From contig CM032133.1 of NCBI GenBank assembly GCA_018894105.1, forward strand, positions 19,854,501 through 19,918,500: a stretch of DNA of 64,000 nucleotides. Reading direction: 5' to 3'. Positions 21,886 through 36,005 of the stretch are shown in pieces (position 1 is the first letter of the stretch; each line of letters begins with the position of its first letter). Position numbers and translations under genes: made by a program. Under the pieces are notes generated by a model. It was not told the DNA's origin. It made no database searches and saw only the letters and a list, made by a program, of their open reading frames with translations. The stretch comes from Jacaranda mimosifolia (Eukaryota; Streptophyta; Magnoliopsida; Lamiales; Bignoniaceae).

Positions 21886-24800
21886 ATGGCGGCCCTGGGT
21901 ACCATAATTCTGACCAGCAATCCTCACTGCCGGATGACCGTAATGCCCCGGGCAGTTCTCACGAACATTAACTGCAAGATGCGGGTACCTTACGAACTGA
22001 AGCAGGGACAGTCCCGCCATTTCCACAAGCTCCCATCTGGCTTAAACATGGAGTTCATCTTCCAAAAGGGCCATGGCAAAAATGACGAGAAATCTAAGAA
22101 CCCACCTCTAGTGTTCGTCCATGGGAGCTTCCATGCGGCTTGGTGCTGGGCTGAAAACTGGTTGCCCTTCTTTTCTCAAAATGGTTTTGATTGTTATGCT
22201 CTCAGCTTGCTGGGTCAGGTATTCCTCTTTCTCTGCTAATTTCCCTTTGCTGTGGAGTAAATGTGTGGTAACCCTTTAGTTTTGTTTCTTATAGAGTACT
22301 TAATTAGCCCATTATCCAGTGTATAATGAGAAAAAACACCAGTTTTTTGGAAGTTCATTTTGTGAAGATTCTTCATTGGGAAGAATTGGAATCTAATATA
22401 CCTAATGCTTGGAGCCAAGAAGCCAACTCAAATCTTAATAGGATTTATTTTCAGGAGGCTATAAAAAGGAAGTGCTTCCAAATTTTTGCACAATTGGTTT
22501 GTCAAATGTTGGATTTACACATTTGAGTATGTTTCATATAGAATTGTAAAATTTGTGGGTGAAGTTAACTTTGTATTTGTGGCATTTTCCTTTCTTGAAT
22601 TTTGGTCTGTTGAAGGTAGCCGTGACATAAAACATAAGCAGGGTTAATACAGAAGTGGTGCATAAGCAGATATCATCTTGCTCCAGCATATATTTGAATA
22701 TGTTCTATGTTTTGCTGTCCACTCATTTTGTCTGTTCATCAACAGCACTCTACCAATTTTTTGAACCATCTATCTAGAAATATGTGAATTTATCATTTTT
22801 ACTAAGTCATGCTTGAGATGGATTCTGAAATACTGCAATTTGTCAACTTTTCAGGGAGAAAGTGATTCACCTGCTGGTCAAGTTGCAGGTTCACTTCAGG
22901 TATCTTTGCTTTTCAACAGATAATAATTCTTCCCGTGAGCCAAATTTGAATTAGTTGTTAAACTGAAAGCACTACATATATACACATATATTTTTTGTTT
23001 GAACTTCCGCAACTTGCTGATATATTATGCTTTCTGTGAATTTCTAACTCTGAAACTCCATTCGTGCAGTAGACGCATGCAGCCGATGTGGCTGACTTCA
23101 TCCAGAAGGAGATCCAATTACCACCAGCTTTGCTGGGACATTCTTTTGGTGGGCTTATTGTCCAATACTATCTTGCAAATGTATGGAATGAGAAACTACA
23201 AGGTCAGAAGCATTTTCAGGCAATTGATAGTTTTTTTTGGATGGGACAGCAGGAAATTTAGGTTCAACATTCATAACTTCAGTGGCAAGTACATGACCAA
23301 GTCATTTGCCACTCATGCTTAAAAAGAATTAAGGAACTACTTCATAATTTGTAGTACTATTTCTAGATAGTCCCACTTCTTTAGCATGGATTGAAGTTTC
23401 TTTTCTTGTTTTGTTCCCTTTCATTTAATGGAAGGAGGATAATATTTTATATTTTATTTTGCTACATCTTTGAATTCCCGTGAAACTTCTGTAATTTTTG
23501 TAGGATTCTCGTATGATAACTATTTCTTGGAAATGCAGCTAGGAATAGGAAACAGTTGGGTCTGTGCATGTGAAGAAAAAGTACACATTTCAATAGAATA
23601 AGGAAGGCAATATTTGCTGGGCTGTTAGCCATAATCTTTTTCCTTTCTAAGTTTTTCATACATACCATTTGTTTTCAAGGGAACAAATCAGTTCTAGACA
23701 CAATCTTCATACATGAAACATGGATTTCCATTCAGATTTAGGCCCTAGGCTGCTTACCCGATCCCTCTCCAGTGACATGTTCAAACTGAAGCGTCACACA
23801 CCTTTGAAGAACTTTGATGTGAAACTTCTTTAGTGTAAGTGGCTTTCTCAATTAATTTTGCCATGTGACTTACTTCTCTGCACTGTACTCGATTTTCAGA
23901 CAAGGAATGCTCACATCCATATCTAGCTGGAGCTGTTCTTGTTTGCTCTGTACCTCCTTCGGGGAATAGGTTACTCCCGACATACTGGCCTTATACGCTA
24001 TTTGAATTCTGTTTTACCATACTGACATACTTCTTTTCTCTTTTATTCAGTGGCCTAGTCTGGCGATATCTGTTCTCAAAACCTATTGTTGCATATAAGG
24101 TAGTTGCTTGTCTAAAGAATGAATTATTCGCAGTTCTAACTTTTGTAATGCAACATCATCGACGCTGTGAGAGCTGCAAAATTGGCACTGTACTGTCAAA
24201 ATATATAATTGCTTCAATTAACTGTAGAATTTCATTTTATTTTATTTTCAACATTTTCTTTTCCATATGGTGATTACACCACTCGGTTTTCAGTATTTTG
24301 ATTTGTTGCTGTCCAAAAAATTGAAAGATATTAGGCACTTTCCCCCCTCCATATTAACAAATGCATGCTTCTGAGTTTACACAATTAAACACTGTACCAT
24401 GGTGCAGGTGACACGCAGTTTGGCAGCCAAAGCTTTTCAAACTTCTCTGCCTCTTTGTAAGGAGACTTTCTTTTCTGCAGCTATGGAGGATCATCTGGTC
24501 CTTCGGTTAGTACAAGAAAACTTCTGTACTCCAGTTTCTTAATGCAATCCACTGCATTTTGTGATCACTTTTTGGAATGAATCAGCAGGAGGTGTTGCAT
24601 TTTGTCTCTTACATTGGAAAGAAATTATTTGCTCGAAGAGTATGAATCTGGATAACTTCAATTTTATGCCACAAACTTGAGATGAGGTCATTTAAACTGA
24701 AGTGTGGCATTATTGATTTTTAATAGTTATAAATGGAAAAATAAGTTGAATATTGAGGGATCTTTAAAGAACCTTAATCAAAAAGCTCGGAAGAAAATGA

Positions 24801-25895
24801 TTATTCTGCAGCTTGTAGATCATCTTGATTCTAAAGGATGCCTGCCTGTGCAACAACAAAAAACTGGCCTGTCAGTTAGAGGGCTGATATAAAAAAGTAT
24901 TACCTCTTGGAAGTTTAATGGGTGGTAGTTGTGCAATATTTAGTTGTTTACTTGTATTTGATAAGCAGTATAAAGCTGACCAAGAATATTTAAGAAAGAT
25001 TCTTGATATCAAAGACAATTGAATATCAGGCAATTCAGCTACTCTGTGTGATTGCACTTTATAGGCATTGGTTGTGAATCTTTAAAGGTATATGGTGTCT
25101 AAATGAGTCTTTATCGACATCTCATAATGAGAATTATAAGATGTCAATTGCTCATAGATCTTGAAATGAAGATATAGAACTCCTTACATTAGTAACCTTT
25201 CCATACTAAGTATGTGTCCTAGATGCTCAACCCCACACCAACTATGAGAAATTAAAAAAGAGAACAAGAAGAAGCCTACAAAATTTTCATTTTTTTAACT
25301 GAATCTAGCTGAAACTGTTTTTAAATTAAATTTGTACAGTTATCAAAAGCTGATGACAGAAAGTTCAACAATGCTGTTGTTTGATCTACGGAAGCTCAAC
25401 ACATCACTTCCTGTTCCTCCTATTAAAGATTCTTCTGTCAAAATCCTTGTTTTGGGAGCAAACGATGATTTCATAGTGGTAAAATTCTCTACCTCGAGTT
25501 TACATTCTGAATCTTCAATTATTTCCACTGAATCGTGCTGTTGACATGATTTGCATGTCTGCAGTCAGGTGTCGAAAATAATAGCTCTTCTCTTGATTTT
25601 TCCATTAATTTTTTTTGTATAGCATGCAATCTTTTTCTTATCTCTCCGTCTTTGATACTATATCTGCTAATAACTATAGTAGTTCTAAAAATACTTTGGA
25701 CATAAATCTTAATGATTATAAATTTTACTATTTCTGTAGGACGCAGAGGGACTTAGTGAAACAGGCAGGTTTTACGGGGTGACTCCTGTTTGCATTGAAG
25801 GGATTGCCCATGACATAATGTTGGATTGCTCGTGGGAAAAGGGTGCAGAAGTGATCCTATCATGGCTGGGTGGTTTGGATCAGAGAGCAGAATAA
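21886..25895 (+). CDS. alpha/beta hydrolase-fold protein, probably plastid
   Basis: Eight exons join in frame to 339 residues: 21886-22218, 22855-22899, 23073-23202, 23900-23969, 24051-24099, 24408-24505, 25340-25478, 25740-25895. Features in order are an N-terminal region rich in Ser/Thr/Arg with few acids (residues 1-45, transit-peptide-like), VFVHGSFHAAWCW (HG at 79-80, oxyanion loop), GHSFGG with Ser150, LGANDDFIV with Asp284 or 285, and GIAHDIML with His312. The triad is complete. The HGSFHAAWCW motif places it with the plant methyl-esterase/hydroxynitrile-lyase-like branch of alpha/beta hydrolases, but the N-terminal extension and the rest of the sequence fit the conserved, uncharacterised chloroplast hydrolases better. 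The substrate is unknown. It is tail to tail with the receptor kinase, 323 bases between stop codons. Confidence 0.9.
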
Positions 25896-26218
25896 GTAGC
25901 CCTAAATGCCGTGCCAAAATGTGTAGTTTTCTGAGCTCTTCCAATATTTGTTGCTTGAGATGGCTGCGTCTCTGAAATATATGAAAGAAGAATTTTTTAG
26001 TTATTTAGAAGAGTGAAAGGGAAGAAATTTTGGATAAACTTATCCAGTGTTATTTTGTTCTTGCTCCAGCTGCAAAATTGTGGGTTCTTTGTGCCAACAT
26101 GATGGCTAATATTATGCTGAAAAGATCAAGGTTCTAACTCAAAACGCATATACATTTTAATGAAGAAAAAAAATGCAAGGATAGTAGGCTTTCTGCAAAT
26201 TTTACATAATCTATGGAA

Positions 26219-29200
26219 CTAAATGCTACAACTACTTTTCAGTTCCGCTCTGACTTTCTTGAGCTGCCCCACTACACCTCTCATATCAATCCTCTCCTCT
26301 GGTAATTCTCTCAAGCAAAGCAAACCCACATGAAAGATTGACACTAGCAATTCTTCAATCTTCTTCCATTTCTTATTTATTGGGGCACTGCTGTCTTCCT
26401 TAGCAAAACTGGGATCATAAACAAGATTGGGATCCAGCACTTCTGTCAGTGCACCTGGGAATGATTCATTCACCCATTGATGCAAGCTCAAATCTTCTCT
26501 AAACATATCGTCTGTCGGCCGCTTCCCAGTGAACGTCTCAAACAATAAAATCCCAAAACTATAAACATCACTCATCGTGGATACTTGCCCATCCAAGCCA
26601 TATTCTGTTTTTGATAAGAGCAAAGATGACATATATGTATGCTAATTGGGACAAGGAATTGTAGAATGTTGGAAAGAGTTGTCTGAACATACCTGGAGCA
26701 ATATACCCTATAGTTCCCAAAGTCTTGGTTCGGACTAGGTCTTCGTCTTGACCCAAAATTTTTGCAATTCCAAAATCTGCAACATGGGCTGTCATATCCT
26801 CATCAAGAAGCACATTAGAGGGTTTTAGATCGCAATGCACAATCATCACCGTATACTCATGATGGAGGTACTCCATGGCCAGTGCTACATCAATCATAAT
26901 ATCCAGTCTTTGAATCAGGCTCAGGGAATTTCTCTCAGAGTACAACCATTTATCTAAGCTTCCATTAGGCATGAACTCTAGCACCATAGACTTAAAGTCC
27001 ACATTTGAGCAAGTGGAGATGATTTTGACTAAGTTTCTATGCCTCACATTGCTCAAAACTTCACATTCAGCATCAAAATTCTTAAGAGCCCTTGCATACT
27101 GCATATTGAAAACCTTGATTGCTGCAAAAGTCCCATCTGAAAGCTTGCCCTTATAAACCATACCAGAACTTCCTCTTCCCACCAAGTTAGATTCGCTGAA
27201 ACTATCTGTTGCTTGTAGAATTTCATGATAGGTGATAATCTGATGTCCTATCCGGGGAGAATCTGATCCTGTCTGATTCTTAACTTGCTTTTTTCTTGGC
27301 AAACTGATCCACACAAGAATCCATGTGACAAGAAGCAGAAATGCTGCAGCTATGGGGATCGTTATCTTAAGAATTAGAGAAATTCTTCGTTTTCTTTGTC
27401 CAGAGCCTTGAGCTGAGCACAGTGGAAAATTTAAACTAGGAGCTCCACATAGGTTAGGATTCCCCATCAAATATTGTGAAGTAATATTTTTGAACACTCC
27501 TGTATGTGGGATTTCTCCCTGTAACAAGTTGAAAGAAAGATTAAGATACTTGAGATCTCGAAGTGATCCAAGGGATGCAGGAATACTACCAGAGAGGCCA
27601 TTTGAAGACAGATCCAAAAATTCAACGACTACTAGATTGCTCAAACTATTTGGTATAGGACCTTGAAATTTATTCTGTGACATATCTAGTGTAAGTAGGT
27701 TCTGAAGGTTCCCTATAGAGTTTGGAATTTCACCGGAGAAATTGTTAGAAGAGAGGTCCATAATATCGACTGCTTTTAAGTTTCCCACTTCTGTTGGTAC
27801 TGTGCCATGTAGATGATTTCTGGACAAATTTACCCCTTCCAACTTCACCAAATCCCAGAAACCAGAAGGTATAGTGGAGTTCAAATTGTTAGCAGCCAAA
27901 GAAGTTTCTCTTAATTCAGTTAGATTCTCAATACATAGAGGTATTGATCCTAAAAAACTGTTTTCTCCAAGATGTAGAATCCCCAAGATTTTTATGCTAC
28001 AGAGCTCAGCTGGAATATTGCCTCCTAATTTGTTATCCGTTAGATATATTCTTTCTAAGTTTTGCAGGCTGCCCAATGATGAGGGTACTTCACCTTGTAG
28101 GTCATTGCTAGACAATCCCAAGAAATTCAAACTACTCAAGTTTCCAATTCCATGTGGAATGCTACCCTTAAGCTCACAAGATATGGCTGTAAAAACTTTA
28201 AGATTGATTGATAAGTTCCCTACTGAGTCCGGTAGAATGCCGTTTAGAGGATTAGAATCAAGGATAAGATATTGCAGATTTCTACAGTTAACCAATGAAT
28301 TCAAAAAGTCAAGATGAGTGGAAAGAGGATTGTTGCCTAATGAATTAACTTGCAGGTTAAGATGCTCAAGTTGTGCCAGCTTTCCCAGCATCATCGGGAC
28401 CGACCCGCTAAAGCTATTATTTGAAACCTCCAAATAGATGAGCTTTGTGGCATTACATATAGAAGGGGGTATCTCTCCACTAAACTGGTTGTGTGACAGA
28501 AAAATTTCTTGAAGATTAGGGAGCCCATTACCAAGATCATTAGGAAGAGCCCCACTGAGGTAATTATGTCTGGTTTTCAGAATTTCAAGTGATGCAATAT
28601 TGAAGAGACTGTCTGGAATGCCACCAGAGATCTGATTATACTCAAATTCAAACCACACCAAATTGGACAACCTACCGAATTCCTCGGGTATATCTCCATT
28701 CAGATCATTCTCAGTCAGAAACAGGTCAGTAAGCTTTGATGCATTGGACAGAAATTCTGGGATTCTCCCAGAAATCCTGTTGCTGTCCAAGAAAAACTTT
28801 TCAAGATTTGGCAGATGGTCGCCTAGATTGTCAGGGAGCCGGCCCGAGAGCCCGTTTATAGAAAGGTCCACTATTTGCAACTTTGAGATGTTAAAGATCA
28901 AAGGAGGTATTGAGCCAGACAGGCTATTACCTCGGAGACCTATAACTTTCAGACTAGCTAGCCACCCAAGCTCTGCCGGAATGTCATCCAATAGATCATT
29001 CTCATGCAAATAAAAGAACTCCAATTTCGAAAAATTTCCTAATGAAGCTGGAATTTTCCCTGTAAGATTGTTGTGGTCGACGGCCAAGTGTCGAAGATTG
29101 CTCAACAGGCCAAGCTCCTCAGGTACGCTGCCTGCGATGAAGTTGTATGATAAATCCAGTTCTTGAAGGTTCTGACAACGGCTCAAGTTTGAAGGAATGC

Positions 29201-29609
29201 TGCCCTGGAGAGAATTTTTTGTTACATTAAGGATTCTCAACCGTTGCAAGAAACCCAGTTCACTTGGCATGACACCTCTGAATTTATTGTCACTAAGATC
29301 AAGCTCAACAAGGTGACTCATATTGGCAATATCTGAAGACAATTGGCCCCGAAGAGCCAATCCAGAAAGGTGCAGACTTGTGACTCTTTGGTTCAGGCAA
29401 GAAACTCCAAACCAGCTGCAGAAATGAGTGGCTGAGGTCCAGTTGGTGGACAATATGCTATCTGGTTGAAGCACAAGATGGGATTTGAAGGCCATTAGAG
29501 CTGCATAATCAGTGGCATTGGCTTCGAGGGCTAAACAGGAAGGAAAATTGAAAATCAAGAACCAGAAGAAATGAACATTTATACTCATCAGATCTGCAAA
29601 CTTCGACAT
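26219..29609 (-). CDS. LRR receptor-like kinase, subfamily XII (non-RD)
   Basis: Two exons (29609-26693 and 26604-26219) join in frame to 1100 residues. In order: signal peptide (about 1-27, ending SCLALEANA), an LRRNT cap with the paired-Cys motif FCSWFGVSC, more than 20 plant-type LRRs (LxxLxxLxLxxNxLxGxIP), a second Cys pair near NPNLCG and PLC, a transmembrane helix near 745-770, and a kinase domain from about 800. The glycine loop GRGSSGMVYKG, the lysine in AAIKVF, HCDLKPSN and DFGIAK are intact. The catalytic loop has HCD, not HRD, so this is a non-RD kinase. The single intron within GYIAPE is the typical position for subfamily XII, which includes FLS2, EFR and XA21, receptors for microbial patterns at the plasma membrane. 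The ligand cannot be predicted. No frameshift is seen. Confidence 0.95.
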
Positions 29610-31560
29610 TGTTTCGAGAATTTTGGGTTCTTTATTTCTTTCTTTTTCTGGTGAATGAGTCGTTGGAATCTGCTAGAGACATATTGTACCGCTGCTGAAA
29701 GATCGGTAAATATGCCTATGATAGCCGACAGCAAATGCTGCTATATACGGGTGTGGATAGAACATTTATCAATTATTACTAAGTAGTTGACTGTTTGCAT
29801 TGGTTTTAGACATTTTCTGTCATGCTGACAATGTGTAGGGAAGCAAAATAAGCACAAAGGATAAGGTTGTGATTACTTGTGAGGATTACTCATGTTTTAG
29901 TTATGTTTTGGTATTTTAAATATATGAGAGTGGGAGATGAGGTTGTGATTAGTTGTGAGATAAATTGTATTGATTATAGTAATGTGATGTGAGGTTGTGA
30001 TTGAGTGTGAGATTATTTTTGAAATATGTTTAAAAAATTTATTTGAGATAATAAGATTATTTTATGAGTTTTGAATTCTTGGGTGTGTTTGGATTAGGTA
30101 TATTTTAAAAAACTAAAATAATAGATAATTTTAATAAATTATATTTGTTTTATGAATTATTTAAAAAATTCAAATTTAATAATGGGTTGTGATTGGATTT
30201 TTTATTACTAATTAATGAAAATTAAATTCCAAAAGAAAACAATAATCTTTTTTTTGCCATCATGCATTATATTTTAACAAATTTCATATTAATTGGATTA
30301 GTTAGAATTTTTATTTATTTTTATTTATTCATTAAATAATAAAAAATACGTATCACATAATTTTGTCATTTTGTGTGTGTGCGTATTTTCTGTTATGCAT
30401 ATTCTTTTCGCCAGATTTTGTTTGATGAATCTAAAAAAAGAAAAACTTGTATTGTTATAAAAAATAAAAAAAAACAAAATTATTTTTGTAGGAAAATTCA
30501 TTTTTCTCCACCAAAATTTTTTTTTGGTCAATTTTTTTCCATCACTTAGTTTATAATACTTTTAAGAAAAATAGAATATGTGGCGTAATTTTAATTTGAG
30601 GATAAAATTTTCAAAAATAATGATTAAAAAAATGTAACTAGATATATACTTTAAAAATTGTCAAAAAATATATACTTTAAACAATACAGAAAAATAAAAT
30701 TTACACGAATGAAAAAAATAAAATCCAGATACAATTTAATGACAAGTTCGAAAAAATTAGATTTAAAGTTTAATTAGTAAAGTTTAACAAACATGGACTT
30801 ATTCTCATGTAACTTATTTTTTATACTAATTTACTTTGTCAATCAATAAAGTGTAATAATTTATATTTGTGTAATGCCTTAAGTTTGTATTTTTGTGTAA
30901 TTAAACTTTAGTTAAAATTGTATCATAATACGTTAGATATTAAAATTAATTTCATAACAATTATTTATTTAGTCTTGTTTATTATTTTAAATTTTGTATA
31001 ATGGTTTTACATTTTTAATTCAATTTGTTTAAATAATTTACCGTAATACCTAGTCATTTAATTACATTCAAGTTGCAATTACTTGTTACGATTGAGAGAG
31101 AGAGAGAGATGGGAATTGGAAGGCATTAGACAATGAGAGAAAGAGAGAGAAGAGAGAGAAAAGTAAGGCGTGGAGTGAGCTAAAGATGATTTTGAGGTAA
31201 TCCTCCTCAAATACAAACACCACCTTACATTCAAACACTGTTTCACCTTTTTCTATGTTTAAGAGATGTCAAAATAAGAGTTTGTCCAAGAGTTTGCCTT
31301 TGACTATGCTGTTGAAGAAAAATATTGCATAGACTTTGGACTTCAATAGCATGATTTATTTTTATTTTTATTTTTTTTCAAAAAAAATACCGTTGGACAT
31401 GAAATGGTACCGACTTGTCATGTCATGAAGAAAATCCAAGATTTCAATCCCCGATTTAACATTTAAGTGGTGAGTGGGTTAGGTTTAGAATATTATGGGA
31501 TGGTTCGATTATTATTTATCATTGATGTAAAACAAAGAATTAGGAGTCAATCTTAGTACG
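29610..31560. other. receptor-kinase upstream region and AT-rich spacer
   Basis: 29610-29850 is likely the promoter and leader of the receptor kinase, read toward lower coordinates. 29850-31250 is AT-rich, with transposon-like phrases such as GGGTGTGTTTGGATTAG at 30082 and a GA-rich patch at 31095-31165. I could not pair the ends convincingly and see no gene. Confidence 0.4.
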
Positions 31561-31569
31561 CGAGAACAA

Positions 31570-31937
31570 AGGCCCCATTTGGTTTCTTTTTCATTTTCTG
31601 TTTCCAGTATTTTCAAATTTGTGGAAATTAGTTATGTGACGTGATGTGAAAATAAAAATATATTTGGATGAAATGTTTGAAAATGTAATGATTATGTTGG
31701 AAATATTATGATTATTGTTAGTTTAATAGGTTGTAGGTGGAGAGAGATAGAAATAATATAATAGAAAGAGAAGATATATACGTTATTGGGAAAAGATATA
31801 TAGGTAATTGGAGAATATGTTTTGAAAATGAAAATAAACACGATGTTGGGTGGAAATGTGTAAAAAGTGATGTGTTTTATTTTTAAAATAGTATTATTAT
31901 TGAAAATGGGGTTTGAAAATGAATCCAAACAGGCCTA
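31570..31937. mobile_element. MITE-like element of about 370 bp
   Basis: The left end AGGCCCCATTTGGTTTCTTTTTC pairs with the reverse complement of the right end (AGGCCTGTTTGGATTCATTTTC), an imperfect inverted repeat of about 22 bases. No clean target duplication was found. It has no coding capacity. Confidence 0.5.
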
Positions 31938-34900
31938 TTAAGCAGTGTCCAGCAGCTAAATTAGTATAAATAAATTGTTATATTTACCATTATTTATAGT
32001 TCTCAAAATAAAAAATGATATTATATTTAGATATTTTATCGAAAATAACCATTATAGTAGAGTTTGTGGAATAAATTTAGGTGATTTATATATTTTTAGC
32101 TTAAAAATAACGTACTTTGTCAACATATATGTATAATTTGATTATTTTGAAGAATTATGGGTATTTATGTCAAATCTAATTTAATTATTTTGATGTGATA
32201 ATAGGATGATATGAAAGATTTTAAAAAACACTTGTAAAAAAAATTTTTTTTTTTTTTTGAAAATGTGTGTGATAGTTTTATTATTAAATAATAATAATTT
32301 GGAATGGGTTCAAGAATAAAGACAAACCACATCTGGAAATCCTTCATTGTACAACCAAGTTTCACTAGAATTTCAACGAAATAATAATATTACAATAAGT
32401 CAATAACGTCAAATTGAGCAAATCATGTAGTTAGTGCGCGCGCGCGCGCGCGTGTGTGAGAAAGAGAGAGAGTTTTCTGTCCATGACAATAAAAGTAATC
32501 AAGGTCAACATAATATCAAAACTTGATGTAGTATTTGATTTTATTTTAAATATTTTGAGAAATGATTGGGGAATATAATGTATATTTGGTTATATTCTGA
32601 AAATTAGGTAAAGATTATTTTAAAGTTGAATGTTTAATTTCAGTTTAAGATAAAACAAATTGTATTATAAATATCAAAATCAGTATATTTTTGTCTGTTA
32701 GTGGAATAAAAATATAATATTATATTATTATTTTTATGTATGTATAATTATAATTATGTGAGAAGATATACTCCCAAACTTACTTATTTTGACACGCTAT
32801 TTTCAAAAGTAACTTAAAAATACTTCATCCCTTCAACTTAAGATCATTGGAGCATTTTGCCCCCAAGCAAAATTCAGGTGAATTATGTGGTTGGAAAACT
32901 AGCATATGACTTTCATTTACCTTGCCAGAAGTTATTTTCAATATTTTTATGTTTTCCCATTAAAAAAAAAATAATAAAATAAAATTGAGCAATATAACAA
33001 TTATAAAAAATTATTTATCCGTATGAAACAGAAACACCATTTTACTTTAGATTTTATGATTGTTAGTAGCGTGTTTACAATGTGCCTCAAAATCAAGTAT
33101 TGGGTAGCCTTAAACTTGATACATGTGTAAGTTTGTGTATATAGTTTTTAATTGAAACACAGAAAATCATGGAAAGACAAAGAAAAAAGGAAAAACGTCA
33201 AGTTCATGCATATATATATAGAAGTAGAACTAATCATAACTGTACATATTTTCAAATATCTCTTCTTAATCATGATAAGATAATATGGAATGAATTTTAT
33301 ATGCTCACAGCAGTTAGCATGGCATATCAGGTTTGGTTAGAAATTGATAGTAGCTAGTTGCCATCTTTATTTTCATGTTGTATAAAATAGTAGTTATTAT
33401 TAATTATAAGAATAACAGCAAGAGGAAGACTAAATTTAAATTCATATGTGATATTATCTATCTTTCTTATCGTATAGATTCATAGATGGGTTTAATTTTC
33501 AGCAGAAAGGCATAGATATAATGAGAATAGCCTTTTACAATATATATGAAAGTCACATGCTAGTTTTTGGGCCACATAATTTGCATGAAAATTTACTTGA
33601 GGGCCAAAATTCTCCAACCACCTTAAATTATGGGGTTGAAGTACTTTTAAGTCATTTTTAGAGGCTAATGTGCCAAACAAATATATTTAGGGAAAGTAAG
33701 TTGCCATTCGCCATATATATAGCGGTCGTAGCAGGCAATTCTCACGTGCATAAATAATAATTTTTAAGTGTAAACAATGATGGGTGCATCAAAATTTCAT
33801 AATGATTGAAAGTTGGAATAATTTAAAAGATGGATAAAAATTAATAAAAAATAAAATAATTATTATAATGTATTTTAAATAATTTTATATTCTACATTAT
33901 ATAATTTAAAAATTATTATCTAAGCCTAATAAAAGCATGAAAATTAAAATAATCATCTAATTATGATTTAAATATAATATTTAATTGAAATGGATAAAAA
34001 GTTCCTCTAGGCCAGGAGAGATATAAATACATGAGACTACATTACATAATTACTTCTAAAATATTTACCATGAGGTCTATCCCCACATTAACACATATAG
34101 GAGAATATTATTACATGATTATGGAAAAAATATCATCAACTACACAATCAATTGTAACTCCACAATATAGAGACCTTGTATTGGCCAAGTAATTGTGCCG
34201 TACTTTTTAGCCCCAAATACCAAGTGCAGTAGCTTCGCCACCCTGTCAAGTATGAATGTTGCTAAACCAATTAGATGAGGAATATAATGCATTCAATTAT
34301 AATTGCAAAAAGTTGACCTTGTAATTTTACAACTTTTAAGTTAATTTTACAAAAAAGTTAATTTTGTAACAACACATGAAATCATAATCATGAAAAGTTT
34401 TGATAGGGTTTTTTCAAATAAACTATTCAATAAGAAAATTGATCATTTTTTTTTTAACCACAACAGAATACATACCTCTCAAGGCATGAGAATATTGAGA
34501 ATCACCTTACACAGGAAACAATAACATGAGAAAAATCAATTTAAGTGAAGAATTAAACAAAATTAATCACAACAAAAGACCTAAACTCAATTTGTCCTAC
34601 ACTCCTAATTTTTTATTTTCACAATCCCAAACTCAATTTATTCAACCACCATCATGAACAAGTTATATGTCAGAAACAAATTGAAATTGAGAAAGCAAAC
34701 CAACATTCCTATAGTCTAGAGACGTTAAGAAACACATCAACAAAATCTTAAGAAATCTTAAAGTTGCTAGATTCAGAAGAGCAAAATTAATGCATTTTTC
34801 AAGTGAAGTTCAAATCGGTTGACATATATTTGTGTTTTGCATTCCTTGGATATTGTGCATGGTAGAAAGAAATTAAAATTCCAGAAAAGAAAAAGCTTAC

Positions 34901-35232
34901 CAGTAATTTCTCTCCTTTCATTAGTGCAGGTGCATATATTCACTTGAATTCTAAAAAAGTTTACAATTTCAATAAATTTTCAACTAAATCAATAATCATC
35001 CAAGAGTTTATTAAAAAAATCATAATCTCAAATAAAACAAAACATGTAGAATTCTAACCTACGGTTGAAAATCTTAGTAAGACTGAGAATTAGTGGGAAA
35101 ATGAGAACGATAAGAGAGAATGAATGGAAGGAGTTATATAGGAAGAGAGAGAATGAGATAATATGAGATAGAATTAATGGGAGGAGTTACATGGGATGAG
35201 GGAAATGAGTGAGAAAAGGAGTTATGGTTAGT
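31938..35232. other. gene-free AT-rich stretch
   Basis: Only short, low-complexity reading frames are present here. Apart from the GC/GT repeat at 32435 I see no structured feature I can support. Confidence 0.45.
32435..32458. repeat. GC/GT dinucleotide microsatellite
   Basis: A run of alternating GC followed by GTGTGTG in an AT-rich region. The GC-alternating part could adopt Z-DNA. It is a simple repeat with no gene association. Confidence 0.8.
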
Positions 35233-35406
35233 GGGGAAAGTTACAATGGTATGCATGGCAATGGGGCGGGTTTGGGGCGCCCCATACCCCGCCCCGCCTA
35301 GTCTCGTCGGGTTGGCGGCTTTAGCGGGGAAAGTTACAATGGTATGCATGGCAACGGGGCGGGTTTGGGGCGCCCCGTACCCCGCCACGCCTAGTCTCGT
35401 CGGGTA
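35233..35406. repeat. 93-bp tandem duplication covering a hAT end and its flank
   Basis: The unit starting GGGGAAAGTTACAATGGTATG (35233-35325) is repeated at 35326-35406 with few changes (for example GGCAATGG to GGCAACGG). It spans the left terminus of the neighbouring hAT-like element plus about 17 bases outside it, including the target-site copy. The duplication therefore followed insertion. Confidence 0.8.
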
Positions 35407-36005
35407 AACCCGCCAACCTAAAAAAAATAGAAAAATTAGAATAAATCAATGAAAGCATCAAATCAAAATCACTTAATAGCAATTAAAATTCAAATTTTAA
35501 GTACAAAAATGAAAAATCTATGTAAACAAGATAAGTTTCTAGAAGCAAAATAGGATATAATAATAGAATTAAAGTAATAATCAACACAATATCTAAATTT
35601 TTATACATTGAAACAAGAAAACTCAAAAATTTTAAGTCCAACAAATTTCCACCATACCTCGCCTGATACCAGTGGAAAATGAACAGCGAGTGGGAATGAA
35701 AAAAAAAACTAATGGGAAGTGGAAGTGTGGAACCATAAATTGCTTGGTTTGGACATTATTTTTAATTAGAAAATATAAAATAATTTATATATAATATTAT
35801 TTATTATTTATATATATAATATAAAAATATAATTTTTATATTATTCGGGGTGGTGGGGCGGGGTCAATAAACCCCAAACCCCGCCCCAAATAATCCGGAT
35901 TAGAAAAATCGCCCCCCCATATCCCGTTAAGTTGCCCCAAACCCATCTCATTCGAGATGGGTTGAGCTCGGGTTCGGGTTTTGCCCTGCCCCATTGCCAT
36001 CTCTA
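35250..36005. mobile_element. hAT-like non-autonomous element
   Basis: The left end is TATGCATGGCAATGGGGCGGG; the right end, reversed, reads TAGAGATGGCAATGGGGCAGG. The flanking 8-mers TACAATGG (35242-35249) and TACAATAG (36006-36013) match at 7 of 8, fitting a hAT target duplication. Subterminal GGGTTCGGG/CCCCGCCCC motifs are typical of this MITE group. It has no transposase. Confidence 0.7.

Noticed and set aside
27874..28317. 147-codon plus-strand frame inside the receptor kinase
   Set aside because: It is the antisense shadow of the LRR-coding exon.
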